From assembly GCA_003415625.1 (NCBI GenBank), contig PYIU01000002.1, forward strand, positions 4,278,001 to 4,342,000: 64,000 nucleotides of DNA, given 5' to 3'. This stretch comes from Aquanectria penicillioides (Eukaryota > Ascomycota > Sordariomycetes > Hypocreales > Nectriaceae). The notes under the pieces are model-generated. The model searched no databases, had not been told where the DNA came from, and worked only from the letters and a program-made list of their open reading frames with translations. The translations under genes were made by a program, and so were the position numbers. Of this stretch, positions 1 through 12,963 are shown piece by piece; the first letter of the stretch is position 1, and each line of letters opens with the position of its first letter.

Positions 1-2076
1 GTCGATGCTACCCCCAAGAATACGTTGAGATGTCGGATGAGAAGCACCAGCGTACTTGTGAACGCGAAATGGGTCGCTTAAAATCTCGTAAGGGTTTGGG
101 CCGGGCCCAGACCTTCGCTTTCGGACAGCGAGAACGTTGCGTCGAGGAGTCGCCGACAGCCCCTGGCCGGCCCATGTCGCGACATGTCCCCCTCGCCATG
201 ATTGGTAACTCCCCCATTCTTGGGGAGAGAACCCACACCCGCCGAATGGCTTCCTACTAGGTCGGCTTTGATCTATCTGCCACTGTCTGCTGCGCACGTG
301 GTAGAGCCGACCGAATCCGGTGCTGGTCTCGCCGAGTCAGCTCTCTGGTCTATGATCCGCACTCTTACCTTATCACGCACATATTTCCCATGGATCTCGC
401 ATGCAATGCCTTGCCAACAAGGGCGAGCTGAACGACCAGGCTAGGACGAAACTGCCGCCTTAATACGTGTCACCTAATCGTTCTGACGCCCATCGCCTTT
501 GACATCCCTCGCCTATTCCTAATAATGCATGCTCATAGTACCACCACGACCAGAAACGACTTCTTCGCTAATAGATACCGGCGCGAGTCCTAAAATTCGA
601 TTGACTTTCTATTCAACACGTTTTTTTTTTCCTTTGTTTCATGCATAAGACGAGTCGACACTACGGTATTGACATTACACGCAACTTCTGTTGCTTTCAT
701 GAGTCCATCAATGGATCCACAACTATCCTCGGAGCCCATCGGCTTCCTTTTTTTTGCATTTCGGGCGCGCGCGTTCTTCATTTTCAACTGCATCTGCTCT
801 GGCGGTTTTACAATTGCGTTTTTTCTATTTCTTGAAACAATGTCGCGGCAGATTTGCCATCGCGACTGTGGCGTCGTTGCACAGACATGGACCAACCTGT
901 CATGTCTCGGTCTCTTCACCGCCTGTCCACCTATTGGACCATCTGGACAAAGAAACGACGCCGATATCCATTTGAACACAACTGTCACCCAATCATCCAA
1001 AGAAGAACCGGCCGGACAGTCTCCTGATACCAGTATCACTGCCACACGGATACACTACCTCTCGCATGGTTGCTGCGTTTATACCCCCCAAAAACCAGTT
1101 GAATGGTTTCACCTTTTATTTGTTATAACACATATATTCCCAACAAAAATGAGAACCTTCTCTCTCATTAAAAAAGAAGAAAAAAACGGGAAGATTGACT
1201 ACCCTCACAGGGCCCGGCTGTTCTTGTTTTGAGATCGGGTCTTTTGGTTTTGCGGTACACAAAGAATGTCTTGTTGTCACTGCTGTACTTTTTGTAGGAC
1301 TAGCTGGAGATGAGGTTTTTCGAATGTCCGATCGATGCCTGGCTTTTACCAGTTTGCTGGTTGTACATTAATTGCCTAATGGGGGGTCCCCTGGCTAGCT
1401 CAGAACTACAATTGAGGGAAAACGTTAAAGTTAACCCAGTCCTTCTCTGGCTGTGATGATTGTTTACTGACTCTTCGTAAGAGCTATTCGCTTACCCACC
1501 TCCAGGGAGAGACTCGTTTCATCATCGTATAAGGCTTGATTGATATGTCCCATTTCGGTGACAGGTATCCTTGTCGTGTCGCGATGGTTATCAAACGATG
1601 GGATGTATCATGCCAAGACATGGATGCAATGTTGGAATCCTTGGGTGCTACATCGCAACAGCACCTTCACCGAGGTACATTCTTATCACTGAAGTATTTC
1701 CTGGATTTGAAAATTTAACATGGCTACTTCATTCCGCCTTTTATAGGTAGATGGTAGGGGAGATACATGATGTCCCTAGAGCCAAGAGACTTTGCGGGGT
1801 TCTAGCTTGTTGGATTTGGAACACAATCGAGAAACCCGAGTGTTCTAGTCAACCCTTTTGCCCCAATGATTTAATAATTCTAGACTTATGCAATCTCCCG
1901 GGACGATCTAAATCTATTCGTTTGATTAACGATCCGTATTCCCATCGCTGTTTAATCCGCCGAGCTAGGGCAAGCTGACGGCGAACATGTCCATTCTTCA
2001 ACCTCAGATGCATTTCTTAGTCCCTCCCAAAAGCCCAATTTTAGACGCCGATCATGCATTCGTTATATACGGGGTA
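1..2076. other. Gene-free left flank
   Basis: No coding region could be supported here. Short open frames exist on both strands (the longest is about 187 codons), but none shows a recognisable domain, a credible exon chain or a compositional signal. The right edge is the 3' flank of the CWF19-like gene. The stretch may hold regulatory sequence or the remains of a gene, but nothing specific can be named. Confidence 0.5.
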
Positions 2077-3793
2077 TCAAGCAGCTGTCGCGTCATCTTC
2101 CTGAGGCAGTGTGAAGTCCCAGGCCTTGAACGCCTCTCGGAAGATCTCCACATCCTTGGTCTCCTCCTCAACTGTCTGCTCGCAATCCTTCCAGACGATA
2201 CGACCTTCAAGCCCCATGAGCTTGGCCAAGACACGACGGCCAAACTGCAAGTCAAAGCGCATGTCCGTAGACAGAGGCATAACGAGAGACTTGCCCTTAA
2301 TCTTGTCTTCGCCGTCATCCGTCCAAAGCCAAACTCGGAAAAAGTCACCTACAGTAGGCAAATTCTCTAACGCTAGATCTTGACCGGTGAACTTCGGATA
2401 GGTTTGGTTCTCAGCTTCAACACGGAACGCAGCTTCAGCAACACCGTTGCGAATGAGGTCTGCAGGTACAGCGAGGATTTGCCAAATCAGGTGTACGTTG
2501 CGATCGCGACTGATTTCCCATGTGACGGCCCCCAACTTGTGAGAACTTTTCGTAGCGATCATAGCCTGGATCGCCTCACGGAAACGGTTCATTTCCTTAT
2601 AGGTCTTGACAGCTTCACCTTCGGGGTCGGATACAGATCCTATGCTTGGGATGGTCGGAGCATGTGGAAGAGGGATGATGATGAAATGACCTGGGATGGG
2701 GAATCCTTGTTCTGCAAAAGTGGCAGAGGTCGGAAGCGGGCCTTTCGCTGTAGTGATATATGCATCTTCGCCAATGCTGCAACACATGTGGACGGAAAGA
2801 TTCGGGTTTGACAAGCAGAAGAAGCATTGATCAGGACCTGGTGGGGGAGATCGGGCTCGCCTCCTCTGGCGGCGATGGCGATGCCCGTCGTCATTATGAT
2901 CATGACCATAACGGCTATATGATTCGTCTTTGTGTGGTCGCTTCTTTTGTTTGGGGTTAAATGGCGAGGATGTGGCGCCCACCGGGATGGAAGCGTCTGC
3001 CTTGTTGAGGGTGAAGGCGTACATTGCCTTGGCCTTTTTATCATTGCCATAGGGAGCCATGGAGATGAACCGAGTAACCGATGGATTTTCCGATTCTTTC
3101 TCAACAGGATGCACAAACGGTTCTCGCTCGTAGAAGAAGGCCCCGGGGGAGGCAGACAGGTGATATCGAGGCTTTAGAGTGGCACATAAGTTTGCAATAG
3201 ATGCAGAAATCGGCACCGAAGCTTGATCAACGGGATCCAGAGAGACTTTGGAGCCTGTCCGAACCCCTTCTGGCCACATAGACGTCAATAATATGTCGGC
3301 GCTATTGGCACCACGGAGGCTCTTTGCATCGTCTTCGGAATGGAAGGGAAAATGCTGATCTTTTGATTGGCCTGCGACCAAGTTTGGATCGAGTTGGCCG
3401 CCAAGAGCGACGATACGAATGCCGTCGGATGTCTTTGTAATGCTACGCTTGCCTAAGAAGTGAAAGTTCTCACAGATTTCTTCGTCGGCCTCAACCTTGG
3501 CGACGATGCGCGGAGGGAGAGGGTGATTGCCCACGGTAAAATATATCGGCAGGGGAACTTCGAGGGTACCATTCAGGAGTGAAGTGACCGAATCATCATC
3601 CGTAGATGGAGCGAATACATCGCCCGTTAGAATCGCGAGGGAGAAGTTGTTTTTGGAGTGCAAGGTCGCGAGCTTCTTGAGGGCTGGTTCAAGCTGGCCA
3701 TTGAGGCTTCCCAGGACAATGCTAGATATGGAACGTTAGATGTCACGTTATAAATGAGGCAGTAGAGAGAGCTTACATCTTTGGTGCAGCCAT
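2077..3793 (-). CDS. CWF19L1/Drn1-like protein (CwfJ domains)
   Basis: Two exons on the minus strand: 3793..3777 (17 bases, coding MAAPK and part of the next codon) and 3721..2077; 553 residues in all. The 55-base intron has a GTAAGC donor and a CTAG acceptor. The N-terminus (IIVLGSLNGQ, then a stretch ending in ILTGD and a FTVGNH motif) resembles the metallophosphoesterase-like domain of Drn1/CWF19L1. An Arg/His-rich linker (about residues 260-300) precedes the CwfJ C-terminal domain 1, seen from CFFCLSNPN through the HIT-like PGHFIIIPLPHAPTI, and then CwfJ domain 2. In yeast and humans this family associates with the lariat debranching enzyme Dbr1 and late spliceosomes, so a nuclear role in intron turnover is inferred. 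It is divergent from UTP20 and probably shares its promoter. The family assignment is firm; the exact partner is inferred. Confidence 0.88.
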
Positions 3794-4117
3794 GGCGGGC
3801 TGTGGGAAAACAAGGCGCGGTGATGCTTTGTGTGAGATGGCAGGCCTACGCGCGATGCACGGAGTTGAGCTGCGAGGATGATGTTAACTTGCTTTGAGTC
3901 CGTAGCTGGGGAGAGATAAGAGTTTGCGGCGCAGTCTTCATTGGCTAGGATGGGGCAACCTGCGTTAGTGCCTTCTTATCGGATTTACCGGTCTTCTGCC
4001 GGTAAAAAAAAAGTTCGGCGGGGAGCCTATCGCGCTGTTGAAGCTTCAATTCTTCCCTCTGTGAGACTTTGCAACGTCTGATTGCAAATCTCTGCACCGG
4101 GCTGCAGAACCGCAAAG
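3794..4117. promoter_or_regulatory. Divergent promoter between CWF19L1-like gene and UTP20
   Basis: These 324 bases separate the start codons of two divergently transcribed RNA-processing genes, so both promoters and 5' leaders must lie here unless they overlap the genes. A short A-run preceded by GGTAAA occurs near 4003-4012. No clear TATA box was found, as is common for housekeeping genes. Shared control is an inference from spacing alone. Confidence 0.5.
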
Positions 4118-7100
4118 ATGCCGTCCAACTCATCTGGGCGCATCACAAAGGCCCGGAAGAGCAAGAAATCAACCCCGCACCAAAAGAACCACCGATGGGA
4201 ATCTTTCAGCGTCAAAATCGCAAAATTCAATTCCCTCCAGCCTCTCCGCAAAGTTCGCCGCCATGACCTCGAAACCGAAGACCTTTCAACGTCGACATCC
4301 TATTTTCAGACAGGACTGCAAAAATGGGGAGAACTTAATGTATCGAAGCCATTCGTCTCTTTTAAGAGGGAGGTGCTCCCGCTGTGCGAGAGTCTACCTC
4401 AGCTCCTTCACTTCGAGCAACGGATTATGGATCTGTTAGCCCAATACATATCAGCACAAGAGAAGGAATCGCTAGAACCTCTACTGGACCTTCTGACCGC
4501 ATTCTCTCATGACTTGGGAGCGCGGTTTGAGAAGCACTATGGAAGGAGTCTGGATCTGATCGTGGCTGTTGCTAGCAAGCCCCAGGATGTCGATGTCATT
4601 GAGTGGACATTCGGTGCTTTGGCATTCTTGTTCAAGTATCTTTCGAAATTGCTCGTTCCCGACTTGACGCCAACATTCAAGGTTATGGCCTCTCTCCTGG
4701 GCAAGTCACGGCACCCTCCTCATATCGCTCGGTTTGCCGCCGAAGCACTTAGCTTCTTGGTCAAGAAGGCTGCGGCACCATCGCATCGAGAGACTGCTCT
4801 GAAGCTCCTCGTTGAATTTGCTAAAGACGATCTTTACAGTGTCATCGGCGACCGGCAATTCACACTCTACCAAGATGGTTTGATGACCATGTTTGCCGAG
4901 GCGATTAAGGGAACCGACTATATCATTCACTCCACTGGCCCAGCCATATTCGCGGCTCTTGTCAACGCCATCCCAGAGCGCGAACGTTCACTTGCTGAAG
5001 AAACCACATGGACAGACGTGACGTGTGGTGTTCTGACCAGCGTCATTCATCACTCGAACTCAACCACCTTTGGAGAATTCTCAGACGCGCTTCACGAGAC
5101 CATCGAAGAAAATATGAAAAAGGTGACAGCTACAGATGTAGAGTGGCAATTGGTACCTTTGGTCAGAATTTATGGAACCCTTGCTGGTGTTCGTAAAGGC
5201 TCCCGTCTCACCGATTGGACTCCCCTTGTTAAAAACCTGGTTGAAATGCTCACCCAGGTCACAAAAGCCACACCTGAGGTACCGAAGGATGCGGACGGTA
5301 TTGTCTGGAAGTCTATTCTTGCTAACATTGCCATCATTTGGCACCACGCGCCCATTGATGCATTAATCCCCCACCTTGTATCTTTGGTACAGTCTTTATC
5401 CAGGGAGCCATTTATGAAATGGTTTGTTCCTTTTTGCTCATACTTCTGTGAATTGGATTCGCAGCGATTCGGGAGTTTGTTTCGAACTGAATTTCAAAAG
5501 TAAGGCTGCATTCATATTTAAAAGGCGACGTTTTGGTCTGGATGTTAACAAGTTCCAGGTTTATCGCGAGCCACTGGTCTGAGGGACAAAATGAAGAGCT
5601 TCTGTGCATTTTGCTACCCAAGATGGTTGAGAATTACGCATTCCCGCCTGTAGGCGACAAAGACAGTTGCAGATTGCCACAGGTCTGGCAAGACCAAATT
5701 GTATCCAAATTCGAACGCCTGGAAATTTCCCCTTTCCCCGAGCGCGGACCTTATAATAAGGACCCACAGGTCTGGAGAGACAGATGTTTGCCAAAGTATT
5801 CTGGGCTTCTGGAAATCCTTGAGCTGACTACTGTTCACCCATCGACGAACGCGCGTATTGCGGAGCTTCTTCTTCGCAAACTTAAGCTCGCTCTCCGACC
5901 CTCTTCCACCTTGGCATCTGATGAGGTCCACTTCATTGTTGGACAAGGATTTCATGCTTATCTGCGTATGAGCAAAGCCGCTGGTTCAGTTGATACCACT
6001 CTAAGCCCTTTACTGCGAGCTGCAGTACCTCGATTTGCTCAATCAGTTGGGTTCCTACGCGCATATCTCGCTTATGAGCAAATCCAAGAAAATGAGGGGA
6101 CGATCAAGAGGCAGGACAGCACAAGCAGTGAAGGCTCTGCAAGTGAAGAGGATCCTGTACTGACTTCCCTCATTGAAAACCTCAGTTCTCCTTCACACGA
6201 TATCCGGCTAGCGTCCCTGAAACTTCTGAAGCAGACTGGCACGACCCAGGACTTGGCGGAACATGTTGATACCATGATCGATATCGAAGAAACCTCTTTG
6301 GATCTTGCGCATACCCGAACGATTGCAATGCTTCTCAGAAAGCTTGGACAAAGCTACGCTTCGTTTGAAGAAGGATCTTGGCTACAGCAGGCAATTCCAG
6401 CCTTTCTTTTCGGTATGCTAACCGTTAAGCTGTCTCCAGTTTGGGATGATGCAGTCGAGACCATCAAACAAGTGGTTGAGAGTAAATCGGGAGAGAGGGC
6501 CACCTGCATGGTTGCATTCAAATGGCTAGATGTACCTTCAGCTAGATGGGGCCCTTCTCAGCCAGAAGGACATACCCCTGGTCCAATGTACGTGTCTGAA
6601 TTCGAATGTACCGCCATGCGCAGATTAGAAAAAGTTGCGACACAGGTGGAGGCGGCAATTGACCACCCTGATGATTTGATGCTACAAACCTTCGACCAAA
6701 AGCAACAAACAGCGGAACCTGTTGCTGGAAACTCGAGGGCCCGGGCATTGAAGGTGTTCAACGCTATACCGTCTATCGCTGAGAAACGATCTCGTCAGCT
6801 TGTTCCCCATTTCTTGGCTTGGGCCAACGATGACCAATCCCCCCCTTCGGATGAACAGGATCAATCTGCTGGAGCCACTTGGTCTCTAGCTGATCGCAAA
6901 GCCATAATGGGCGTATTCTCTCAATTCATCAATCCACGGGCGTTGTATCAAAATGAGCTGGTCTACGCCGCTCTGCTGCAACTGATGGAGAATGGCGATG
7001 CGGAAGTTCAGAAAATTGCTCTCAAAGCCATTCTTACTTGGAAGCAAGAAGCAATCAAGACTTACCAAGAAAACCTGGAATTCCTTCTTGACGAGGCCCG

Positions 7101-10100
7101 GTTCAAGAACGAACTGACTGTCTTCTTGCAGGATGAAAATGCCATCAAAGCAGAACACAGAGCAGATTTGATGCCCATCCTACTTCGATTGCTGTACGGT
7201 CGTACTATTTCCAAGAAAGGGGCTGCAAGCGGTCGACATGGCCTCCATGCTACGAGGCTGGCGGTGCTCAGAAATCTTTCAGTTGAGGATATGGGGAGCT
7301 TCCTCGACATTGCTACTGGAAAATTGAAAGACGTCAAGGTCGTTGGTGCCGCTCGGAAGACATTCGACAAAGCTCTCATTCCTGTTCGAAAACAGGTTGG
7401 CTTCCTCAATATGATCTCGGCTGTTATTTCCGAGCTTGGCACCAACGTTACTCCGTATGTGGAAAGGATACTGAATGCCGTTCTTTACTGTCTTGTGCAC
7501 GCTTGTCGCCAGCTGAGTGGAAATGCGCAGGACGCGGAAAATATCACTGAAGAAGAGGAAGAGAAGGCCAGCACTCATTCCCTACTCAGGATTACGAGAT
7601 CGACAGGACTCAAGTGTCTCATTGCCCTCTTTCAAAATGCTCAAGCTTTTCAATGGGACCCTTATCATGACCTCATCCTCGAAGAGGTTGTCGCGCCAAG
7701 AATCGAGAATCTCCCGGTTGAAACTGCTCAGGGTATCTCTGGAATGTTGCAACTCCTGTCAACTTGGTCCATACTTCCTCGAGTTGCACTTTTCCTTGCA
7801 CCTCACGATTCGGTCCTCCCCGTTGGAGTTCTCCCCAAGGTCATCCAATGTCTTTCGGCTGAGAAGGCCAAGGATGAGGTCAAGATCTATGTTCTAGCCA
7901 TCCTCCAGAACCTAGTGAAGCTGGCTACTGCTCCGGCCGAGGAATCCGAATTCAACGAGATTATCAAAGCTGAGCTTCTTGATCCAAATGTTGAGGCCAT
8001 CCTCACTCAAATTACAGCCGTCCTTGGAAGCTCTGGTGTCAGCAATGATTTACTGGAGGCCTGTGTGGAGGCTATTCTCGCTATGGCTCCCATTGTTGAA
8101 GACTCTCAAAACACTCAAGCTGTCATTCAGATTTCAATCTTCCTTCTCAACCAACCCCCAAGAAGGGTCAACCCAAGGCTGAAGGGAAGAATTCTTCTTA
8201 TTCTCGAGCAATACGTGTCGCACTCCAGTGCATTTGAAAGCCAAACACTCTTGGACGATGTCTATAACACCATTTCCTCTCTGTTCAGCTATTTCAAGGA
8301 CAGGGAGAACCGACAGTCTTTGTCCAGGGCCCTCAAGGCTATTGCTGAGAAAGATAGCCATGTGTCTGAAGTTGCGGAGCTTTGTGGTGCCCTTAACTCC
8401 TTCAAAGAGGGTCGCATTGAAGAGCCCAATTATGATCGTCGCCTCGCTGCCTACACTTCAATTTCAAGCGAACGGGAGACCCCCCTTACGCCTAAGCAAT
8501 GGCTCCCCTTGCTTCACAACTTGATTTTCCATATTCGGAACGACGAGGAATTCGGGATCCTGTCGTCGAATTCGGCTGATGGCATTCGTCGATTTGTTGA
8601 GGATGTTGCCACCTGTACAACTGAGGAGGTAAAGGAACAGTTCGAGAACTACCTGCAGGATGTTCTCATGCCTGCCATCTACTCTGGTGCGCGTGAGCCT
8701 TCTGAAACCGTGAGAAGAGAATATCTCAGAGTCCTGGGGTTCTTGCTCACTCGTCTGCCTGAGTGGGAGCCTATTACTGATCTCAGCGCTCTATTGAGTG
8801 ATCGAAGTGACGAATCTGCTGAGCCTACTTTCTTCTTCAACATCCTGAGCCCTGCAACTGCGAAACAGCTGGAGGCTCTCCAGATCCTGGAGACCGCTAA
8901 CCGAAACAAGGAAATGGGTAGCCAGAATCTTGCTCAGTTCTTCATCCCGCTCCTAGAGCATTTCATTTTTGGCCGTACAGATGGTAGCGATGATCACGGA
9001 CTAGGTGCACAGGCAACGAACACTATCGGCGTGCTTGCCATGTCTCTGCACTGGAAACACTACAGGACCACTTTCCAGAGATACATCGGCTATATTGAAT
9101 CCAAGCCCGATCTGCAGAAACAGACCATCCGTCTCTTGGGCAAGTTCGCGGATGCCCTGGTAGTCGCTTCGCAAGAGACTCCAGCTGAATCTATGGAGGT
9201 TGACCAAATCGATGCATCATCATCTGCCAGCCCAAGATTAATACTCACGGTTCCTAAATTGGAGAAGCTGATAGCTGATGTTGAAACCGGATTTTTGCCA
9301 TCTCTCATCAAGCATCTACACCAGAAGGACGAATCTGAAGTCAGCTACCGAGTTCCAGTCGGTGTAATCATCGTCAAGTTGTTGAAGCTGTTGCCTTCGG
9401 AGCAAATGGATCAAAAACTCGCGGGTGTTTTGACGGATATCAGTCATATTCTTAGAAGCAAGGCACTGGAGGCACGAGATATGGCGCGAGACACTCTTGT
9501 TAAAATTGCTGTAAATCTCGGCGCCTCCTTCTTCGGCTTCATGCTCAGGGAGTTGCGTGGTGCTCTCACCAAAGGTTACCAGTTGCATGTTCTCTCCTAT
9601 ACGATGCACTCGATGTTGGTGGCAACCGTACCTAACTTCGCTCCCGGTGATCTGGATTATTGCCTCCCGTCCATCATGACCGTCATCATGGATGATATTT
9701 TTGGCACGATTGGCCAAGAGAAGGATGCTGAAGGATACACCAATCAAATGAAGGAAATAAAGAGTAGCAAGAGCCAGGACTCGATGGAACTTGTTGCTAA
9801 GAACGCTTCGATTAGATGCCTCATCGACCTGGTAAAGCCTCTACAAGCGCTTCTCATGCAGAAAGTTGACCTCAAGATTATTCGCAAGATTGATGCTCTA
9901 ATGGCACGAATCACTGCAGGTCTTCTGCAGAACACGGCAGCCGAGAGTCGCGATACGTTGGTATTTTGCTATGAAGTTATTCAAGAAGTTTACAACAGTC
10001 AGAAACCCGAAGCTGAGGTGAAACTTGATCCCAGGATCAAGAAGTATCTTGTTCAGAAGGGCGCCAAGAAGAGTGGTGAACGAGGACGAACCACTAAGAA

Positions 10101-12087
10101 CACCTACAAGCTCACCCGTTTTGCGATCGACATCCTGAGGTCAATTCTGAAGAAACATGATGCCTTGCGAAATTCTGCCAATATCGCCGGGTTTATTCCT
10201 ATTCTTGGTGACGCTCTAGTGGCAGGGGAAGACGAAGTAAAAATCTCTACCTTCCGTCTTCTCGCTGTCATTGTTAAGGTACCATTTGCCAATGATGACG
10301 GAACAAAGATTTACAAAGTCGCGGTCAAAGAGGCCACTAAAAGCATTTCAATGGATACCTCTACCACTACTGAGCTGTCCCAGGCAGCTCTTAAGATGCT
10401 AGCAGTGGTTTTGAGAGACCGTCGTGACGTTGTCGTCAAAGATGCAGCTGTGGACATGCTTCTTGGCAAGTTAAAGGATGATCTTACTGAGCCCCTGTAC
10501 CGACATGTCACATTCAACTTTCTGCGGTCTGTTCTTGATCGCCACATTGAGACTGCGTCTATTTACGACACAATGGACTATGTTGGCACAGTCATGATCA
10601 CAAACGATGACAAGGACACGCGTGACCTTGCCAGAGGTGCCTTCTTCCAGTTCATTAGGGAATATCCACAGAAAAAAGCACGATGGGCCAAGCAACTCAA
10701 TTTCATTGTTGCCAACCTCAAGTATGACCGAGAGGGCGGTCGGTTGTCCGTAATGGAAATTGTTCACCTGCTCCTCATGAAGTCATCAGATGACTTTGTT
10801 CAGGAAATCGCTGCGACATGCTTCCTCCCTCTATTCTTCGTTCTTGCCAACGATGATAGTGAGAAGTGTCGTCTTGCAGCTGCAGAACTGATCAAGGAGA
10901 TTTTCCGCAAAGCTGACCGAGATCGCACTCAAACCTTTTTGGGTCTTCTCCGGTCGTGGCTGGACAAGGATGGAAATGAGGCAGTTCTCAGGCTCGCGCT
11001 CGTGGTCTTCAGTCATTACCTTGAAGCTCACGACAATGCCTCGAAGAACAAAAAGGACTTCAAGCTTGTTCTTGGCAAGGTTACCGGCATCCTAGAGGCT
11101 GATGACATTGAGGAGATTGATGGAGAGCTTCTGGAAGCGGCACTGGGGATAGTTCGCGTTTCAACGACGGTCTTCCCCGACAAGATATTGTCGAGCAACA
11201 GTGAAAAGTTATGGGTTGATGTTGCCAGATGCCTAGCCCATCCTGAAACTACAGTCCGAATTGCCGCCATTGGGTTAATCAGCTCGTATCTGGCCGATTT
11301 CGCTAAACAAGCAGGAAGTGCACCTGCTGGAGAAGCTGTGGTGGGCTCTCATGGGCTCACACTGGACTTGCCCAAGGTTCAGGATCTGGTACGCCTGGCT
11401 CTTGGGGTCATCAGCACTCGCGATGCAGACGAGAAGCTTGCCGCCGAAGCCATTCAAATCCTCGTCTTTTTGGGTCCCCGCCTTCCTCTCAGACCAACTG
11501 TTGTGGAAGATGATGATGCCGAGGGTGAAGATCAGGATGAGGGCGAAGAGGAAGAGGAAGAAGACAGCCAACATAAGAAGAAAGATCTCCAGTATCTCTT
11601 CTGGAGGCTATCTCATACCATCCGTAGAGAGATCCCACCCAGAGCAGTGGCCATCACTCCAAAGATAGCAGCCATGGAAGTTCTGGAGACTATCTGTCGC
11701 AGGTCTTCCCTCGAACGTCTGAAACCTTCCCTGAAGACGATTTTGATTCCTCTTCACAACCTTACTGATCCTTCTATCGCACCCCCATTCTCAAATGACG
11801 AACTTTTCAAGACGAAGCACGAGGGCTTGAAGACAAGGGCACAGATCCTAATGGATTCTTTGCAGAAGAAGTTTGGAACGGCCGATTACACAAAGCAGCT
11901 GCTGGCGATTCGTGAGGAGGTGCGGGCAAAGAGAGAGCAGCGATCAAGCAAGCGAAAGATTGAGGCGATTGCACATCCTGAGAAGTATGGACGAGATAAG
12001 CGGAAGAAGTTTGAGAAGAATAAGGAGAGGAAGAAGATAAGGTCAAAAGAACAGAAGGTTATGAGGCAGTCGTACAAGGGCTGGTAG
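4118..12087 (+). CDS. UTP20: U3 snoRNP / SSU processome protein Utp20
   Basis: Two exons, 4118..5499 and 5559..12087, joined across a 59-base intron with a GTAAGG donor and TTCCAG acceptor; 2636 residues, close to the usual length of about 2500-2800. The first ATG in frame gives MPSNSSGRITK followed by the family-typical NHRWESF. The body is alpha-solenoid repeat sequence (HEAT-like). A DRIM-type segment lies around residue 1075 (VGFLNMISAV region), an acidic run (GEEEEEEDS) near residue 2440, and the last 60 residues are very basic and end in QSYKGW, as expected for this nucleolar protein. Utp20 is a scaffold of the 90S pre-ribosome needed for 18S rRNA processing. A second possible acceptor six bases upstream (AACAAG, exon from 5553) would keep the frame and change K to NSR. 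Confidence 0.95.
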
Positions 12088-12393
12088 GAGAAAATGGGCA
12101 AAATAATGCATCAACAGGCGTTCATGGCGTTGTAGACATAAAAAAGTAAATTTCATTTAGACGTCTATTACGGGTCTACTAGAAGAAACCCTTTCATATA
12201 TATCAAAATCCCACGAAGTAGGCTCTATTCGACTGTTCAACGACCCACGAGGAAAGTAGTGAATCCTCTTTCCGAGTTTAGAGGGGGTATTCCACGACCA
12301 TGTATCCAACTCCAGTAAATGCGTTTTTTGATCCCTACTATTGTACAAGCACCGGTTTTTTTTTTCTTCTTATTTTATACAGCCAGTGTTGTT
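12088..12393. other. Convergent 3' spacer
   Basis: A 306-base, AT-leaning spacer between the stop codons of UTP20 and ZIM17, which point toward each other. It should contain both 3' untranslated regions and polyadenylation sites. A T-run at about 12357-12364 (minus-strand A-run) lies just downstream of the ZIM17 stop. No gene is seen. Confidence 0.5.
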
Positions 12394-12963
12394 TTATGAA
12401 CTTTTGCTTTCGTCAGACTCGCTGGCTTGTTCGGAATATTCCTCATCGGGCCAGAACTCGATGTCGCCGTCCTCGCCCAAGCTTCCTCTCTTGACAAGTT
12501 GGCCCTTCTCGCGCATGATATCCTCGATGGTGACCTTGCGATCGCCAAAAATGTTGAGGTGGTCGCTGATGACGTGCCTATTGCGGCACTCTGGGCAAGT
12601 GATGAGTGTGGAGCCATGGTGGTAGCCTTGCTTGGAGATGTTGTGGTGGGAGCGGTGGCCGCAGGGCACACAGGTGAAAGAGAGCTGATAGTAGTCAAGT
12701 CTTGGGGCCGGCCGCGCGCCCTCGCTCTTGGGGCCGCCTTCGGTTTGGTCGGCATCCTGTTTCTCGGGCTGGGTGGCCTGCTGTCGAGGTGGGCGAGGGA
12801 TTGAGTGGGCGGCGCGAAGGGCGATGGTGGTGTTGGCAATGAATGGCTGCGGGAGTCGCGTGCGGGATTGCAGTAGAGGCGCGCGGAGAGCAGATGCGCG
12901 TTGCGGCTGGGCGCGGAGCTGGCGCAGGATGGAGGAGACGAGGGTGCTTGATCGGGATGCCAT
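12394..12963 (-). CDS. ZIM17: Mitochondrial Hsp70 escort protein (DNL zinc finger)
   Basis: Single-exon gene of 189 residues. The N-terminal 55 residues are rich in Arg, Ser and Leu and lack acidic residues, which fits a mitochondrial targeting sequence. The DNL-type zinc finger begins at about residue 95 with LSFTCVPCGHRS and continues through the Lys-Gln pair of ISKQGY, the second Cys pair in ITCPECRNRH and the signature ISDHLNIFGD, giving the expected two C-x2-C knuckles. An acidic and serine-rich tail closes the protein. Zim17/Tim15/Hep1 keeps mitochondrial Hsp70 (Ssc1) soluble in the matrix and so supports protein import and iron-sulfur cluster assembly. The domain and length agree with the family. 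Confidence 0.93.
   Translation of the reverse strand: MASRSSTLVSSILRQLRAQPQRASALRAPLLQSRTRLPQPFIANTTIALRAAHSIPRPPRQQATQPEKQDADQTEGGPKSEGARPAPRLDYYQLSFTCVPCGHRSHHNISKQGYHHGSTLITCPECRNRHVISDHLNIFGDRKVTIEDIMREKGQLVKRGSLGEDGDIEFWPDEEYSEQASESDESKSS

Noticed and set aside
590..1045. Minus-strand open frame of 151 codons and plus-strand frame of 187 codons near it
   Set aside because: The two overlap each other, neither shows a domain, and no splice structure extends them.
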